Shown here: piece by piece, positions 1 to 9,726 of the stretch
Numbering within the stretch: position 1 is the stretch's first letter
Layout of the letters: each line of letters opens with the position of its first letter
DNA from: Lathyrus oleraceus
Lineage: Eukaryota > Streptophyta > Magnoliopsida > Fabales > Fabaceae
NCBI RefSeq assembly: GCF_024323335.1
Contig: NC_066579.1
Coordinates: 252,519,575-252,583,574 of the forward strand
Direction: 5' to 3'
DNA: 64,000 nt
Program-made: the position numbers and the translations under genes
Notes under the pieces: model-generated
Database searches by the model: none
Seen by the model: the letters and a program-made list of their open reading frames with translations, nothing else
What the model was told of the DNA's origin: nothing

Positions 1-1428
1 AGTACCTGAAATCAATCTAATTCAGTCAGTATACCAATCACACAGTCAAAACACACAGTATAAAAACCAACAGACAATGTATAATTAGACAATGCACTAT
101 GCAAAGCACAATCAACTCAAGTGAGCCAAGCACAAGCTCAAAGCAAGTGAGCCAAGCATCCTACAAAACACACAAGTTAGTTCACAACAATTAACCAAAT
201 TCAATCAACTTGAATTAACATCCTCAAAGCATTTGCTTCTTCAACCTGAAAATCACATCCAAACGTGAGAAACAAGACCACTAGGACAAGCCTAGGGTCA
301 AAAGGAGATGAAAAATCCAAAACAGCAAGTGAAAATTATCCAAAATCACAATCAAACAATTTAGAAACAAAACCAATTGGTCCCATGCTCATATCATTCA
401 CCCTTATCATTTCATGAACAAAATAACACAAAACATGCAATTTGGAAACACATTAGAGCAAACAGAATGATCACAATCAAATCAATATCAAAACAGCTCA
501 ATAAATTCCACAAACATTCAAGCCTAAACAGAACACATTGAATGAGTAGCATACCAATTTTCATGCTATTTGGATCAAGGGAAGTAGGTCAATTAAATTC
601 ATAAAGTCCAGACAAGCTTATACAAGCTCAAACAATGCCACAAATCATGTATCAACTTTAGGCAAGTGTAAAACATAAATGGCATAAGATAAATGAACCA
701 CACCAAAGCCAAAATAAAATTAAACATGTTAAGAATCAATCCACAAAATTTCACATCCATCCAATTAATAACCAGAATTTCACAAATCAAATGCCAACAT
801 GTGTCACAAAAAGTCAACAAATGACTAAACAGCAAACAAAAATCCCAATCAAATAAGAAATGCCATCAATAAATCCAAAGAAATTCACATGTATTCTCAA
901 CATCCATATGTAATCTCATACAAAAATCCAGGGCAAAAAAACATAGCATAGGCATGGAAACAAAATTCGTGAACATGGCATAATATAGTGTGACACACAT
1001 TGTCACACTCAACTTGATCACATCACATCTCTCTAACCAGGGACTCAAAATTAGCAAACTATATACCAAAATCACCAGGAAAGAGTCAAGAACATGCATG
1101 TAAAATTTCACACATTTTGGATAAGGCATCAAGATTTCATGGTCAATATGGCAAAACATATACACAAATGATACATTCAAACAATCCCTAGGCATTTAAT
1201 TTTTCCACACGTGCACAAAAATATTAAAAATCACCATAAAAAAGTACACATCACAAGGAGAATGGTGAAAAAAGTCTCATCAAATTTGGATCAAAAATGA
1301 GCTAGATATGGATTTTTGATGTTGAGAAAAAAATAAAAATAAAAATAAAAAAGTTGAACAAGCAAGTGAAGCACATGAAAACATAATGAAAATTAATGGA
1401 AAAGCAAAGTGGAAAAGTGACATAGCAC

Positions 1429-1482
1429 GGACTCGAATCCTGTACGCAGTGGTCACAGGCGCTCTCACCAACCACTAGGCCA
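1429..1482 (-). repeat. tRNA/SINE-like Pol III promoter boxes inside the Ogre LTR (3' copy)
   Basis: On the minus strand an A-box-like TGGCCTAGTGG (1482-1472) is followed 31 bases later by a B-box-like GGATTCGAGTCC (1440-1429). This matches the internal promoter layout of tRNA genes and tRNA-derived SINEs. The T-arm cannot be paired cleanly and no CCA-type acceptor stem is visible, so it is not called as a tRNA gene. A T-rich stretch follows further on. A captured SINE head is the likeliest reading. Confidence 0.45.
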
Positions 1483-2271
1483 AGGAGGCATGCTGTACAG
1501 TAGGACCGAACGGTGGTCTAATAAGGCAGCACGCACAAACACGGGATTTCATGAACAGTACCGCGCGAATGGATCTAACATATGTTTTTTTGAAATTTTT
1601 CAAGTTCTTCATGACATTCATACATTCATAGGCTCAAGAACAAATGTTCACCAAATTGGACAAACTTTATATCAACGGAAAGATCTTTCAACGTACATCA
1701 TGAATCCATAATTATTTTGATCTAATTCTTGATAAATAAAAAAAATCGAAGCAAAACATGTTTGTGCACAAAACTTCAAATCATCATAACTTCCTCGTTT
1801 CTCAACCAAATTTAGTGGTTCAAATTGCAGAATTCTCTACATTCAAAGATCTATCTAAAGCATCAAACAAATTCAAGAATTATTGAGGTCGAAAAATCAC
1901 CTTCAATGATGTACAGTTGTGAATTCGTGCGTTTTCCACCTTGTAATGCCAAAACAGATCTTCTATGATGCTTGAGTTGATGAATGAAGCAAGTCTTGGA
2001 TGTTAATTGTGCACGATCTTGATGAAATCTTGAATTGCCATTGTTGCACCTCACTTTAACAGTCCAAAATTTGGCTTGGAAATGAGGAAATCTTGCTTCA
2101 ATTAGCTTCAATAATGCATATAGATGATGAATGGATGAAGATCAATGCAAAGTTTTTGAAGAAATTGCAAATTTTTGGAAAAAAAGTGAGAGAGAAAGTG
2201 AAGAGGTTTTTGAGATTTTCAGATCTAGAATGAAATTCTGTTATGATTAATCAAAAAACAGTTAGGATTAT

Positions 2272-2280
2272 GTTTATATA
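2272..2280 (-). promoter_or_regulatory. TATA-like box in the 3' LTR (Ogre)
   Basis: The minus strand reads TATATAAAC. Some 25-45 bases downstream in transcript direction is a block (plus strand GAAATTCTGTTATGATTA, 2232-2249) that also occurs unchanged in the solo Ogre-type LTR at 38261-38278, next to TATAAAG there. The conserved pair suggests the core promoter and start site. Confidence 0.5.
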
Positions 2281-2995
2281 TGTATTATTAAACATGTTAG
2301 TAATCACAATTAGTGCTAATGAAGTGGATTAGTGAAAATGCAAATTCATGCTAAATGGCAATTTGGTAATTTCACCCACACTTATGCAATGCAATGTAAC
2401 AGTGGAATTTTTTTTGTTGCAGCAAGTTTCAAATGGTGTATGTGAGCTAATGCAATTGGAATTATGTAAAAACCATGAATATTTCTCAAAATCACTTTTT
2501 CCCTCCACTTTTTAAAATTAATTCACTTGAAAAATGGACTTTTTATGTGATGAGTTTTCATGACATGTGATGATGGATCATGATAGTACATGTAAAATGG
2601 AGTTTGCTCAAAGAAACCTCACTCAATTTGGCCTTGTGAATCAAAAGTTATGCCACTTTGAAATTCAACTTTTTTGGACAATGATCAATCCATAACTTGC
2701 CAACCACACATGAGAAATGAGTGTTCTTGGACTTTTTGGAAAGGTGAGAGCAAGATCTACAACTTTAATGTTGGACAAAATTTCATTTGAAGCATTTTTG
2801 GACATGTAATTTTGAGGAGGAAAATTTCCATTTTTGGCAGTTTTCACTTACAAGTCACTTTCTATTTTTGGAAAGTTTCCATCTGACTTTATTTTCTTCA
2901 TTCTTGATGTTTGAAATGTCAAATGAAACTTGTTTAGACATGAATGAAGTGTCTCTAACTCTCTCCCACCTCCAAATCCATCATTTCAGGCACAG

Positions 2996-3010
2996 TTGAC
3001 CACAGTTGAC
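2996..3010. promoter_or_regulatory. W-box doublet in Ogre U3 (3' LTR)
   Basis: Two TTGAC cores lie 10 bases apart (2996-3000 and 3006-3010) in the part of the LTR upstream of the TATA box. TTGAC is the core of the WRKY-bound W-box. The pair is repeated in the other LTR copy and is present with 11-base spacing in the solo LTR at 38990-39005. Confidence 0.35.
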
Positions 3011-3548
3011 TTTTCTGACTGATAGATGAATTTGGCTATGCACTGATCAAGTTGAGCCTCAATCCTCTGATGAAATGGCTCAATGATGAAACCCTAGCTT
3101 CCATAAGCTCAATACAATCATGAAATGATCCCCATATCCATTGAAAACCTCATTTCCTTGCCAAGCCCTGATTGGCCCAATGCAGTTGATTAGGGTTGAC
3201 CAGAGGTCAAAAACCCTAATCTCAAGGTATCTGATCAAGCAATGAATCCCTTGGTGATGATAAGACCATGATGATGATGATGTATCATTTCAACCAAAGT
3301 CAAGCTCAACCCCCTTGAGGAATCAAGAAACCCTAATTTGTACCACACATCCTCAGATGATTAATGACCAATCCATAAACCCTCAGGCTTGAACCTTAAC
3401 CTCTTTATCTTCTGACCAAGACTTATGAGGATGACTTGCACAATGTTACCACATGATATGCAAATATGTAATGCCTAATGACCTACAAAATAATATGCAA
3501 TATGTAAAGCTAGTCCCAAGAGAGGAGGGCAAATTTTGAGGTGTTACA

Positions 3549-3562
3549 GCTGCCCCTATTCA
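3549..3562 (-). other. Polypurine tract of the Ogre-type element
   Basis: Directly before the 3' LTR start the minus strand reads AATAGGGGCAGC, a purine-rich run in the position expected for plus-strand priming. Confidence 0.6.
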
Positions 3563-4009
3563 ATCCACTGTGAACCTGTCGATATGAATAGCCTCGGCTT
3601 TCAGATGATCAGGATGAAGAGTGATTGAATGCCAAGAACAGACGAACAATTTACACTCTGATGGGAAATAATTAAAAATGCCTGTCAGAATCGGCAAAGA
3701 AGCAATCTTGAAAGAAAACCCGTCTGGTACGGAGAAAGTCAGTTTGAATACCAAACAGAATGTCGACCTGGATACCAAAATAAATGGTAACGCAGGGATA
3801 ACCATGGCCTGAACACCACATATCCGCTGGGGGTTATCATCTCTTTTTTATGCTTTTCTTGAACCCCGAAAACTTTCTGATCGATAATCTTTTTCCTTTT
3901 CTCTGATTGAACTGTACTTTCGCGCTGATCGCGTAACGTCCTTTGATTTTATTCCCATCTCCGCCCAACGGAAAAGTTTCCTCCAGTATCGTACTACTGG
4001 GGAACATTG
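3563..4009. other. Ogre 3' non-coding region before the 91-bp array
   Basis: This is non-coding internal sequence of the Ogre element between the polypurine tract and the tandem array. I see no gene and no strong repeat in it. Confidence 0.6.
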
Positions 4010-5290
4010 CTGACCTGACGTCATTTTGTTAAACTCATCCGAGTAACATCTTCACCATCCGGTGAAACCAAATCTCAAGCGGTAACCACGGCTTGAATCG
4101 CGTTGATCGCGTCATGATGTTAAACTCATCCGAGTAACATCTTCACCATCCGGTGAAACCAAATATCAAGCGGTATCCACGGCTTGAATCGCGTTGATCG
4201 CGTCATGATGTTTAAACTCATCCAAGTAACATCTTCACCATCCGGTGAAACCAAATATCAAGCGGTATCCACAGCTTGAATCGCGCTGATCGCATCATGA
4301 TGTTAAAATCACCCGAGTAACATCTTCACCATCCGGTGAAACCAAATCTCAAGCGGTATCCACGGCTTGAATCGCGCTGATCGCGTCATGATGTTAAAAT
4401 CACCCGAGTAACATCTTCACCATCCGGTGAAACCAAATCTCAAGCGGTATCCACGGCTTGAATCGCGCTGATCGCGTCATGATGTTAAACTCATCCGAGT
4501 AACATCTTCACCATCCGGTGAAACCAAATCTCAAGCGGTATCCACGGCTTGAATCGCGTTGATCGCGTCATGATGTTAAACTCATCCGAGTAACATCTTC
4601 ACCATCCGGTGAAACCAAATATCAAGCGGTATCCACGGCTTGAATCGCGTTGATCGCGTCATGATGTTTAAACTCATCCAAGTAACATCTTCACCATCCG
4701 GTGAAACCAAATATCAAGCGGTATCCACGGCTTGAATCGCGCTGATCGCGTCATGATGTTAAAATCACCCGAGTAACATCTTCACCATCCGGTGAAACCA
4801 AATCTCAAGCGGTATCCACGGCTTGAATCGCGCTGATCGCGTCATGATGTTAAACTCATCCGAGTAACATCTTCACCATCCGGTGAAACCAAATCTCAAG
4901 CGGTATCCACGGCTTGAATCGCGCTGATCGCGTCATGATGTTAAACTCATCCGAGTAACATCTTCACCATCCGGTGAAACCAAATATCAAGCGGTATCCA
5001 CGGCTTGAATCGCGCTGATCGCGTCATGATGTTAAACTCACCCGAGTAACATCTTCACCATCCGGTGAAACCAAATCTCAAGCGGTATCCACGGCTTGAA
5101 TCGCGTTGATCGCGTCATGATGTTAAACTCATCTGAGTAACATCTTCACCATCCGGTGAAACCAAATCTCAAGCGGTGTCCACGGCTTGAATCGCGCTGA
5201 TTGCGTCCTGATGTTAAACTCATCCGAGTAACATCTTCACCATCCGGTGAAACCAAATCTCAAGCGGTATCCACGGCTTGAATAACTGAT
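4010..5290 (-). repeat. 91-bp tandem repeat array in the Ogre 3' region (about 14 units)
   Basis: The block CATCTTCACCATCCGGTG recurs at 4047, 4138, 4230, 4321, 4412, 4503, 4594, 4686, 4777, 4868, 4959, 5050, 5141 and 5232, a period of 91 (twice 92). Each unit holds a TCAAGC...GCTTGA inverted repeat. Unit variants (ATCCGAG, ATCCAAG, ACCCGAG; AATCTC or AATATC; GCGTTG or GCGCTG) repeat in the same order in units 1-4 and 6-9, a higher-order duplication of five units. Degenerate copies continue to about 5410. Tandem arrays in Ogre 3' regions are known as sources of satellite DNA such as pea PisTR-A. There are no spacers, so it is not CRISPR. Confidence 0.95.
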
Positions 5291-5564
5291 ACTTGCAATG
5301 CTGATGATTTTCCAACTAGTGAAACCACTCCTCAAACGGTAATCACGGCTTGAGTAGCATCTTCATCCACTGGCAAAACCATAGCTCAAACGGTAACCAC
5401 GGCTTGAGACTAGCCTATGCTTGCAATGATGCATGATTGATTTTTCTGCGTAATGCTCCATAATTATGGAAATGCTACGCGATTTATTATGCAATATGTT
5501 ATGCTTATTCTACATGATGAATGCATAAAAAGCACCCCCCCAAGGGACTCTTCCGGGGATCTCG

Positions 5565-5940
5565 AGACACTCTGCTGAGGAACTCGTCAACACTCCAATT
5601 TCCACTCTGCTGGGGAATAGCACTGCTGCTGGGAAAAGGCAACCCTGGTTGGGAAAAACCTCCTTTGCACCCGATCCACTTGGGGAATTGCTGGGGATAA
5701 GAAATCACCAACGCTCTGTGGGGATACACCAATCTTTGACTTGCTGGGGATGCAACAATCCCAACTCTACTTGGGAAAACCTCACAGATACCTCCGCTGG
5801 GGAAGAGCGACCTCCAGGCCTGGCGACTGGGGAGGCATCGATCGGACACCTGCTGGGGATAACCATCCTGACCCTGCTAGGGAAGTCACAGACCTTGAAT
5901 CTGTTGGGGAATTAGTCCTCACGACTCTGCTCGGAGAGAT
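5565..5940 (-). repeat. Degenerate CTCTGCTGGGGAA array, complementary to the primer binding site
   Basis: About 15 copies of a 14-base motif around ACTCTGCTGGGGAA lie on the plus strand, spaced roughly 25 bases apart (for example at 5568, 5604, 5688, 5738, 5791, 5849, 5900 and 5922). The copy at 5604-5616 is the exact reverse complement of 13 bases of the minus-strand copy of the primer tRNA end at 12173-12185. In element RNA these copies would therefore resemble the 3' end of the primer tRNA and could pair with the primer site. There is no protein-coding evidence. Confidence 0.7.
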
Positions 5941-6805
5941 GAGGAAATCCAATACCGAACACCCGTCGATTCGTCGACCCATTGGTATTCATCATCCACT
6001 GTCAGCTTTCCAATTTTGAGAACTCCCAGACTCGTCTGGACTTTTTCTGCTCCATCATCTTGTATTCCCAACTGCTCCGCACTCGACGGAGAGCGAACTC
6101 CTGGGATCTATACAGACTTTTCAATCTTCCGACTTTGAAGAGTCTTCTTGATTAAAATCCAGAACCGTCGTACGTCTACGCCGTCTTTTCACCGTTCTTC
6201 TATTCGTTCGTCCCTGATTGGACTCCGTGGGGATTATTTTGTCAAAAGCTTCCATATCACAACCTGCAAGTGAGTGAAAAGATCTACCAGTACCTGCAAA
6301 AGAGATCGTTAGATAAAACCGTGCCCCAGGCGTGTCAGGATTTCAACACTTGGGTCACCCAACCTTCCGAATAAGATTTCAAGCTTCAATCTTATAAGCA
6401 TGCATTGGAAAGGACCTGTTTGTCTTAAAATGCAAGATTCTTTATCAAAAATAATCGGATGTTTTTGCAATCAAAGCGGTAATGAAAAACAAAAACAAAA
6501 TTATTTGACTGAATATGCATTTTATTGATTGAAAAGTGTGTGGCTCAAATTGAGCGATACAAAGGATGCAATTCCTGAAAAGAGGTAATTGCGCACAAAA
6601 GGAAAAATCTATCCTAATGGCAATGTGAAACCCGTGATCTCATCGAGTTCCAACTCAGTTACACCCCATATGTCCTCAGACTTTCCGTGCTTTCTGCCTT
6701 CTGAACAAGACGCTTCCAATTGATCCCTACCGGGGATTATCCATGATGCCTTAACCAAAGCGCAAACGATCATACCAGACGCAGTTGTTCGTTTCAATCC
6801 CTCTT
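5941..6805. other. Ogre 3' non-coding region
   Basis: This stretch lies between the GGGGA-rich array and the hairpin array. No coding region or clear repeat is visible. Confidence 0.6.
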
Positions 6806-7004
6806 TTGCCTGGACCGCCCTTTCGGGTTTTCAGTCCACCGTGATACCCTTTTTTGCCCAAGTCGCCTTTTCAGGTTTTCGACTTGCCGGGTGTACAGTT
6901 TTTTCATTTTTATCCCTAATTTTTGCCTGAACCTTTTCTTTCTGTTTTTTGGTTCGCCGGGATGCCCATTTTTGCCTGGACTATTTTATTCTTTTTGTCC
7001 AGCG
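6806..7004 (-). repeat. Four-unit hairpin array after the integrase stop (Ogre)
   Basis: Four units of the form TTTTGCC, stem, T-rich loop, stem, CCGG follow one another. The stems differ but each still pairs: TGGAC/GTCCA (6811-6815, 6834-6838), CAAGTCG/CGACTTG (6859-6865, 6880-6886), GAACC/GGTTC (6929-6933, 6951-6955) and CTGGAC/GTCCAG (6976-6981, 6997-7002). Loops are 14-18 bases. The array starts just past the end of the integrase frame at 7012, so it would sit at the head of the 3' untranslated region. Confidence 0.75.
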
Positions 7005-7011
7005 GGTCTCT

Positions 7012-7555
7012 TTATACGAAGTATTTTTTAACTGCGTCCGCATTCACGGGGGATGGAAAATCCTCGCCATCCATGGTCGTTAACAACAAGGCTCCGCCAG
7101 AGAAGACCTTCTTGACCACGAATGGACCTTCATAATTGGGTGTCCATTTGCCCCTTCGATCGTTTTGAGGAGGAAGGATCCTTTTCAGCATCATATCACC
7201 CACGTGATATACCCGAGGTCGTACCTTTCGGTCAAAAGCACGCTTCATCCGCTGCTGGTACAACTGCCCATGACAGATGGCCGTCAGCCTCTTTTCCTCA
7301 ATACCCGAGGTCGTACCTTTCGGTCAAAAGCACGCTTCATCCGCTGCTCGTACAACTGCCCATGACAGATGGCCGCCAGCCTCTTTTCCTCAATCAGGCT
7401 CAACTCTTCGTATCGGGTTCTTACCCATTCCGCCTCTTGCAATTTCACGTCCATCAGGACTCTCAAAGAGGGAATCTGAACCTCAACCGGTAGCACGGCT
7501 TCCATCCCATATACCCACGAGAAAGGCGTTGCCCCAGTAGATGTACGCAACAGAG
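7012..7555 (-). pseudogene. Ogre integrase, C-terminal remnant with internal duplication
   Basis: The minus-strand frames at 7550-7284 and 7263-7012 match the end of Tat/Ogre integrase: a TPFSWVYGMEAVLPVEV block, then a QRMKRAFDRKV block, then the chromatin-distal tail ending NADAVKKYFV at the normal stop. The zinc-binding HHCC region and the DDE catalytic core are absent. A 92-bp tandem duplication (7211-7302 and 7303-7394) breaks the frame. It directly abuts an RNase H remnant, so one deletion removed the material in between. It is not functional as an integrase. Confidence 0.85.
7211..7394. repeat. 92-bp tandem duplication inside the integrase remnant
   Basis: ACCCGAGGTCGTACC and the following bases occur at 7211 and again at 7303, with only a few mismatches over the 92-bp unit. 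Because 92 is not a multiple of three, the duplication shifts the frame of the integrase tail. Confidence 0.9.
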
Positions 7556-7765
7556 TTCAATACCCAGAATGCAAACCTCGTACTCAGCCACCATCGTTGG
7601 TGCACTCAAATGCTTTCCGGGCAACAAAAGGAACATGGGATCCTTTCGGCATTACCAAAGCAACACTAATTCCTTCACATTAACCCCATCAGACATCAGA
7701 ACCCGTTCGGATTCAGGGTCAGGCCCCTCCTCCGGGATCGGTTACTCTCAATCTTTCGATTAGAG
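7556..7765 (-). pseudogene. Ogre archaeal-type RNase H, N-terminal remnant
   Basis: On the minus strand, patches resembling the second RNase H domain of Tat/Ogre elements are readable across several frames: a GPDPES-like lead, a SDGVNV patch in place of the catalytic FDGAVN strand, and a later AEYEVCILGIE patch. Small indels separate them. The rest of the domain is missing and the sequence continues straight into the integrase tail. This is inference from remembered family motifs. Confidence 0.6.
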
Positions 7766-7824
7766 TACCTCGAGATGTCCTCATCAGGGAACTCAAACTT
7801 CATCGGTTGATAATCCTCAATGGG

Positions 7825-9327
7825 TTACGGAGTGACGTAATCAGACAATACACCCCTTTTGATCGCCTTCTGAGAGGTATACTGAATATCATATTCTGTC
7901 AAAATCATTTGCCACCTCGCAACCCGTCCGGTCAACGCTGGCTTCTCAAAAATGTACTTGATCGGATCCATCTTGGAAATCAATAAAGTGGTATGAACCA
8001 GCATATACTGCCTTAGTCGGCGAGCAGCCCAGACCAAAGCACAGCAAGTTTTCTCGAGCAGTGAATATCTTGTTTCACAGTCGGTAAACTTTTTGCTAAG
8101 GTAGTATATGGCATGCTCTTTTCGACCAGACTCGTCATGCTGCCCCAATACACACCCCATAGACCCCTCGAGGACCGTCAGGTACAGAATTAACGGTCTT
8201 CCCTCCACAGGAGGCATCAGAATCGGAGGCTCCTGCAAATACTCTTTTATCTTTTCAAATGCCGCTTGGCAATCATTATTCCACCTGACCGTTTGATCTT
8301 TTTTCAACAACTTGAATATATGTTCACACGTGGTTGTTAGATGAGATATGAACCGTGAAATGTAGTTCAATCTACCTAAGAAACCACGAACCTCTTTCTC
8401 TGTTCTCGGTTCAGGCATTTCTCTTATTGCTTTTACTTTTGCAGGATCAACCTCGATTCCTTTCTCGCTTACAATGAACCCCAGCAATTTACCGGACCGC
8501 ACTCCGAACGTGCACTTGTTCGGATTCAACCTCAGTCTGAACTGTCTCAGCCGGTCGAACAACTTGGCCAGATCTACCAAATGCCCCTCTTCTGTTTGGG
8601 ACTTCGCTATCATGTCATCAACATAGCATTCAATTTCATGATGAATCATATCATGAAACAAAGTCACCATGGCTCTCTGATAAGTAGCACCGGCGTTCTT
8701 GAGACCAAATGGCATCACCTTATAACAAAAGGTGCCCCACGGTGTAATGAACGTTGTTTTCTCCATATCATCTGGCGACATTTTGATTTGATTATAGCCA
8801 GAAAAGCCATCCATGAAGGAAAACACCGAGAATTGAGTTGTATTATCTACCAACACATCAATGTGAGGTAGCGGAAAATCATCTTTCGGACTAGCTCTGT
8901 TCAAATCTCGGTAGTCCACACACATTCTCACTTTCCCATCCTTCTTCGGGACTGGCACAATGTTCGCGACCCAAGGCGGATAATTAGTGACAGCAAGGAA
9001 ACCAGCATCCCACTGCTTCTGCACTTCCTCTTTAATCTTCATCGCCATATCAGGTCGAGTTCTGCGCAACTTCTGCTTCACTGGAGGACAATCTGCTCTC
9101 AACGGTAGCTTGTGCACAACGATATCGGTATCCAACCCTGGCATATCTTGATAAGACCAGGCAAAGATGTCGACATACTCTTTCAACAGTGCTACCATTC
9201 TGCTCTTGACACTTTCCTCCAAAGCAGCCCCGATTTTCACTTCTTTTTTGACCTCGTCGGTACCCAGATTCACAACCTCAATCTGCTCTTCGTGCGGCTG
9301 AATCACCTTCTCCTCTTGTTTCAACAA
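7825..9327 (-). CDS. Ogre reverse transcriptase-RNase H (500-aa open frame)
   Basis: This is the only long intact enzyme frame of the element. It copies element RNA into DNA in the virus-like particle. The RT domain covers about residues 60-310, with VDYRDLNRASPKDDFPLP, the MPFGLKNAGATYQRAM block and the catalytic YVDD at about 235-238. An RNase H domain follows (about 360-490), containing AIYYLSKKFTDCETRYS. At its start the usual LTVLD strand reads LTVLE, so one catalytic acid is altered. The true polyprotein start is not known; the ATG at 9327 is only the first in the frame. The lineage is judged from the MPFGLKNAGATYQRAM and KQKLRRTRPDM motifs. Confidence 0.9.
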   Translation of the reverse strand: MLKQEEKVIQPHEEQIEVVNLGTDEVKKEVKIGAALEESVKSRMVALLKEYVDIFAWSYQDMPGLDTDIVVHKLPLRADCPPVKQKLRRTRPDMAMKIKEEVQKQWDAGFLAVTNYPPWVANIVPVPKKDGKVRMCVDYRDLNRASPKDDFPLPHIDVLVDNTTQFSVFSFMDGFSGYNQIKMSPDDMEKTTFITPWGTFCYKVMPFGLKNAGATYQRAMVTLFHDMIHHEIECYVDDMIAKSQTEEGHLVDLAKLFDRLRQFRLRLNPNKCTFGVRSGKLLGFIVSEKGIEVDPAKVKAIREMPEPRTEKEVRGFLGRLNYISRFISHLTTTCEHIFKLLKKDQTVRWNNDCQAAFEKIKEYLQEPPILMPPVEGRPLILYLTVLEGSMGCVLGQHDESGRKEHAIYYLSKKFTDCETRYSLLEKTCCALVWAARRLRQYMLVHTTLLISKMDPIKYIFEKPALTGRVARWQMILTEYDIQYTSQKAIKRGVLSDYVTP

Positions 9328-9726
9328 CCTGGCTAACTCCCTTGGCAGTTCACAATCTTCTTTGCCTTCTTCTTCGGCTTGATAGATCGGATTGTCGAAG
9401 TCATATGAGGTGTAACCAAATTGTTATCAATGAGATCCGGAGAATTACTTTTCGAAGTCGGAACGAGATAAATCAAAAAAGGAAAAATGAAAACAAACAT
9501 TGCCATTTTTATTTGTTTTAAAACTGCAAAAATAAATGAAAAACAGGGAACACCTCTTTTAATTGAAAAACATCCATTTATTTATGATGCGAAATGTTGC
9601 AAAATGAAACATGAGGTGGCCCTTACAATGGACCATTATGCTTCGGGCAAAACGTATGACTTTCATGCAGATAAAATCAAAACAGAAATCATTACTCTTC
9701 CGGATGAGTGACAGTGATGCTCCTTT
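9328..9726. other. Ogre gag-pol junction region
   Basis: This lies between the gag-like and RT frames. In a full element, protease and linker sequence would be here or just upstream, but I see no DTG-type protease motif. It is probably deleted or non-coding sequence. Confidence 0.4.

Larger units (their letters stand above)
1..3548 (-). repeat. 3' LTR of the Ogre-type element (partial, window edge)
   Basis: This is the left copy of the LTR. The element-proximal end is at 3548, where TGTTACA on the plus strand is followed by the polypurine tract. The copy is cut by the window start and corresponds to 13563-17109 of the other LTR. No gene is present. The many small ORFs here recur in the other LTR only because the DNA is duplicated. 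Confidence 0.92.

Noticed and set aside
866..1195. 109-aa minus-strand frame repeated exactly at 14427-14756
   Set aside because: The identity comes from the two LTR copies being nearly identical, not from protein conservation. The related solo LTR has no counterpart.
1429..1482. Functional tRNA gene
   Set aside because: The A and B boxes are good but the T-arm does not pair well and no acceptor stem is visible. It is kept only as a SINE-like relic.
4010..5290. CRISPR-like regular repeat array
   Set aside because: The units are 91 bp and contiguous with no unique spacers, lie in the 3' region of a plant retrotransposon, and no cas gene is present.
5505..6019. Overlapping frames of 66-114 aa on both strands
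   Set aside because: They are by-products of the GGGGA-rich microrepeat array; the composition simply reflects the repeat.
7122..7540. Plus-strand frames of 66-123 aa with internal repeats
   Set aside because: They are antisense shadows of the integrase remnant and its 92-bp duplication.
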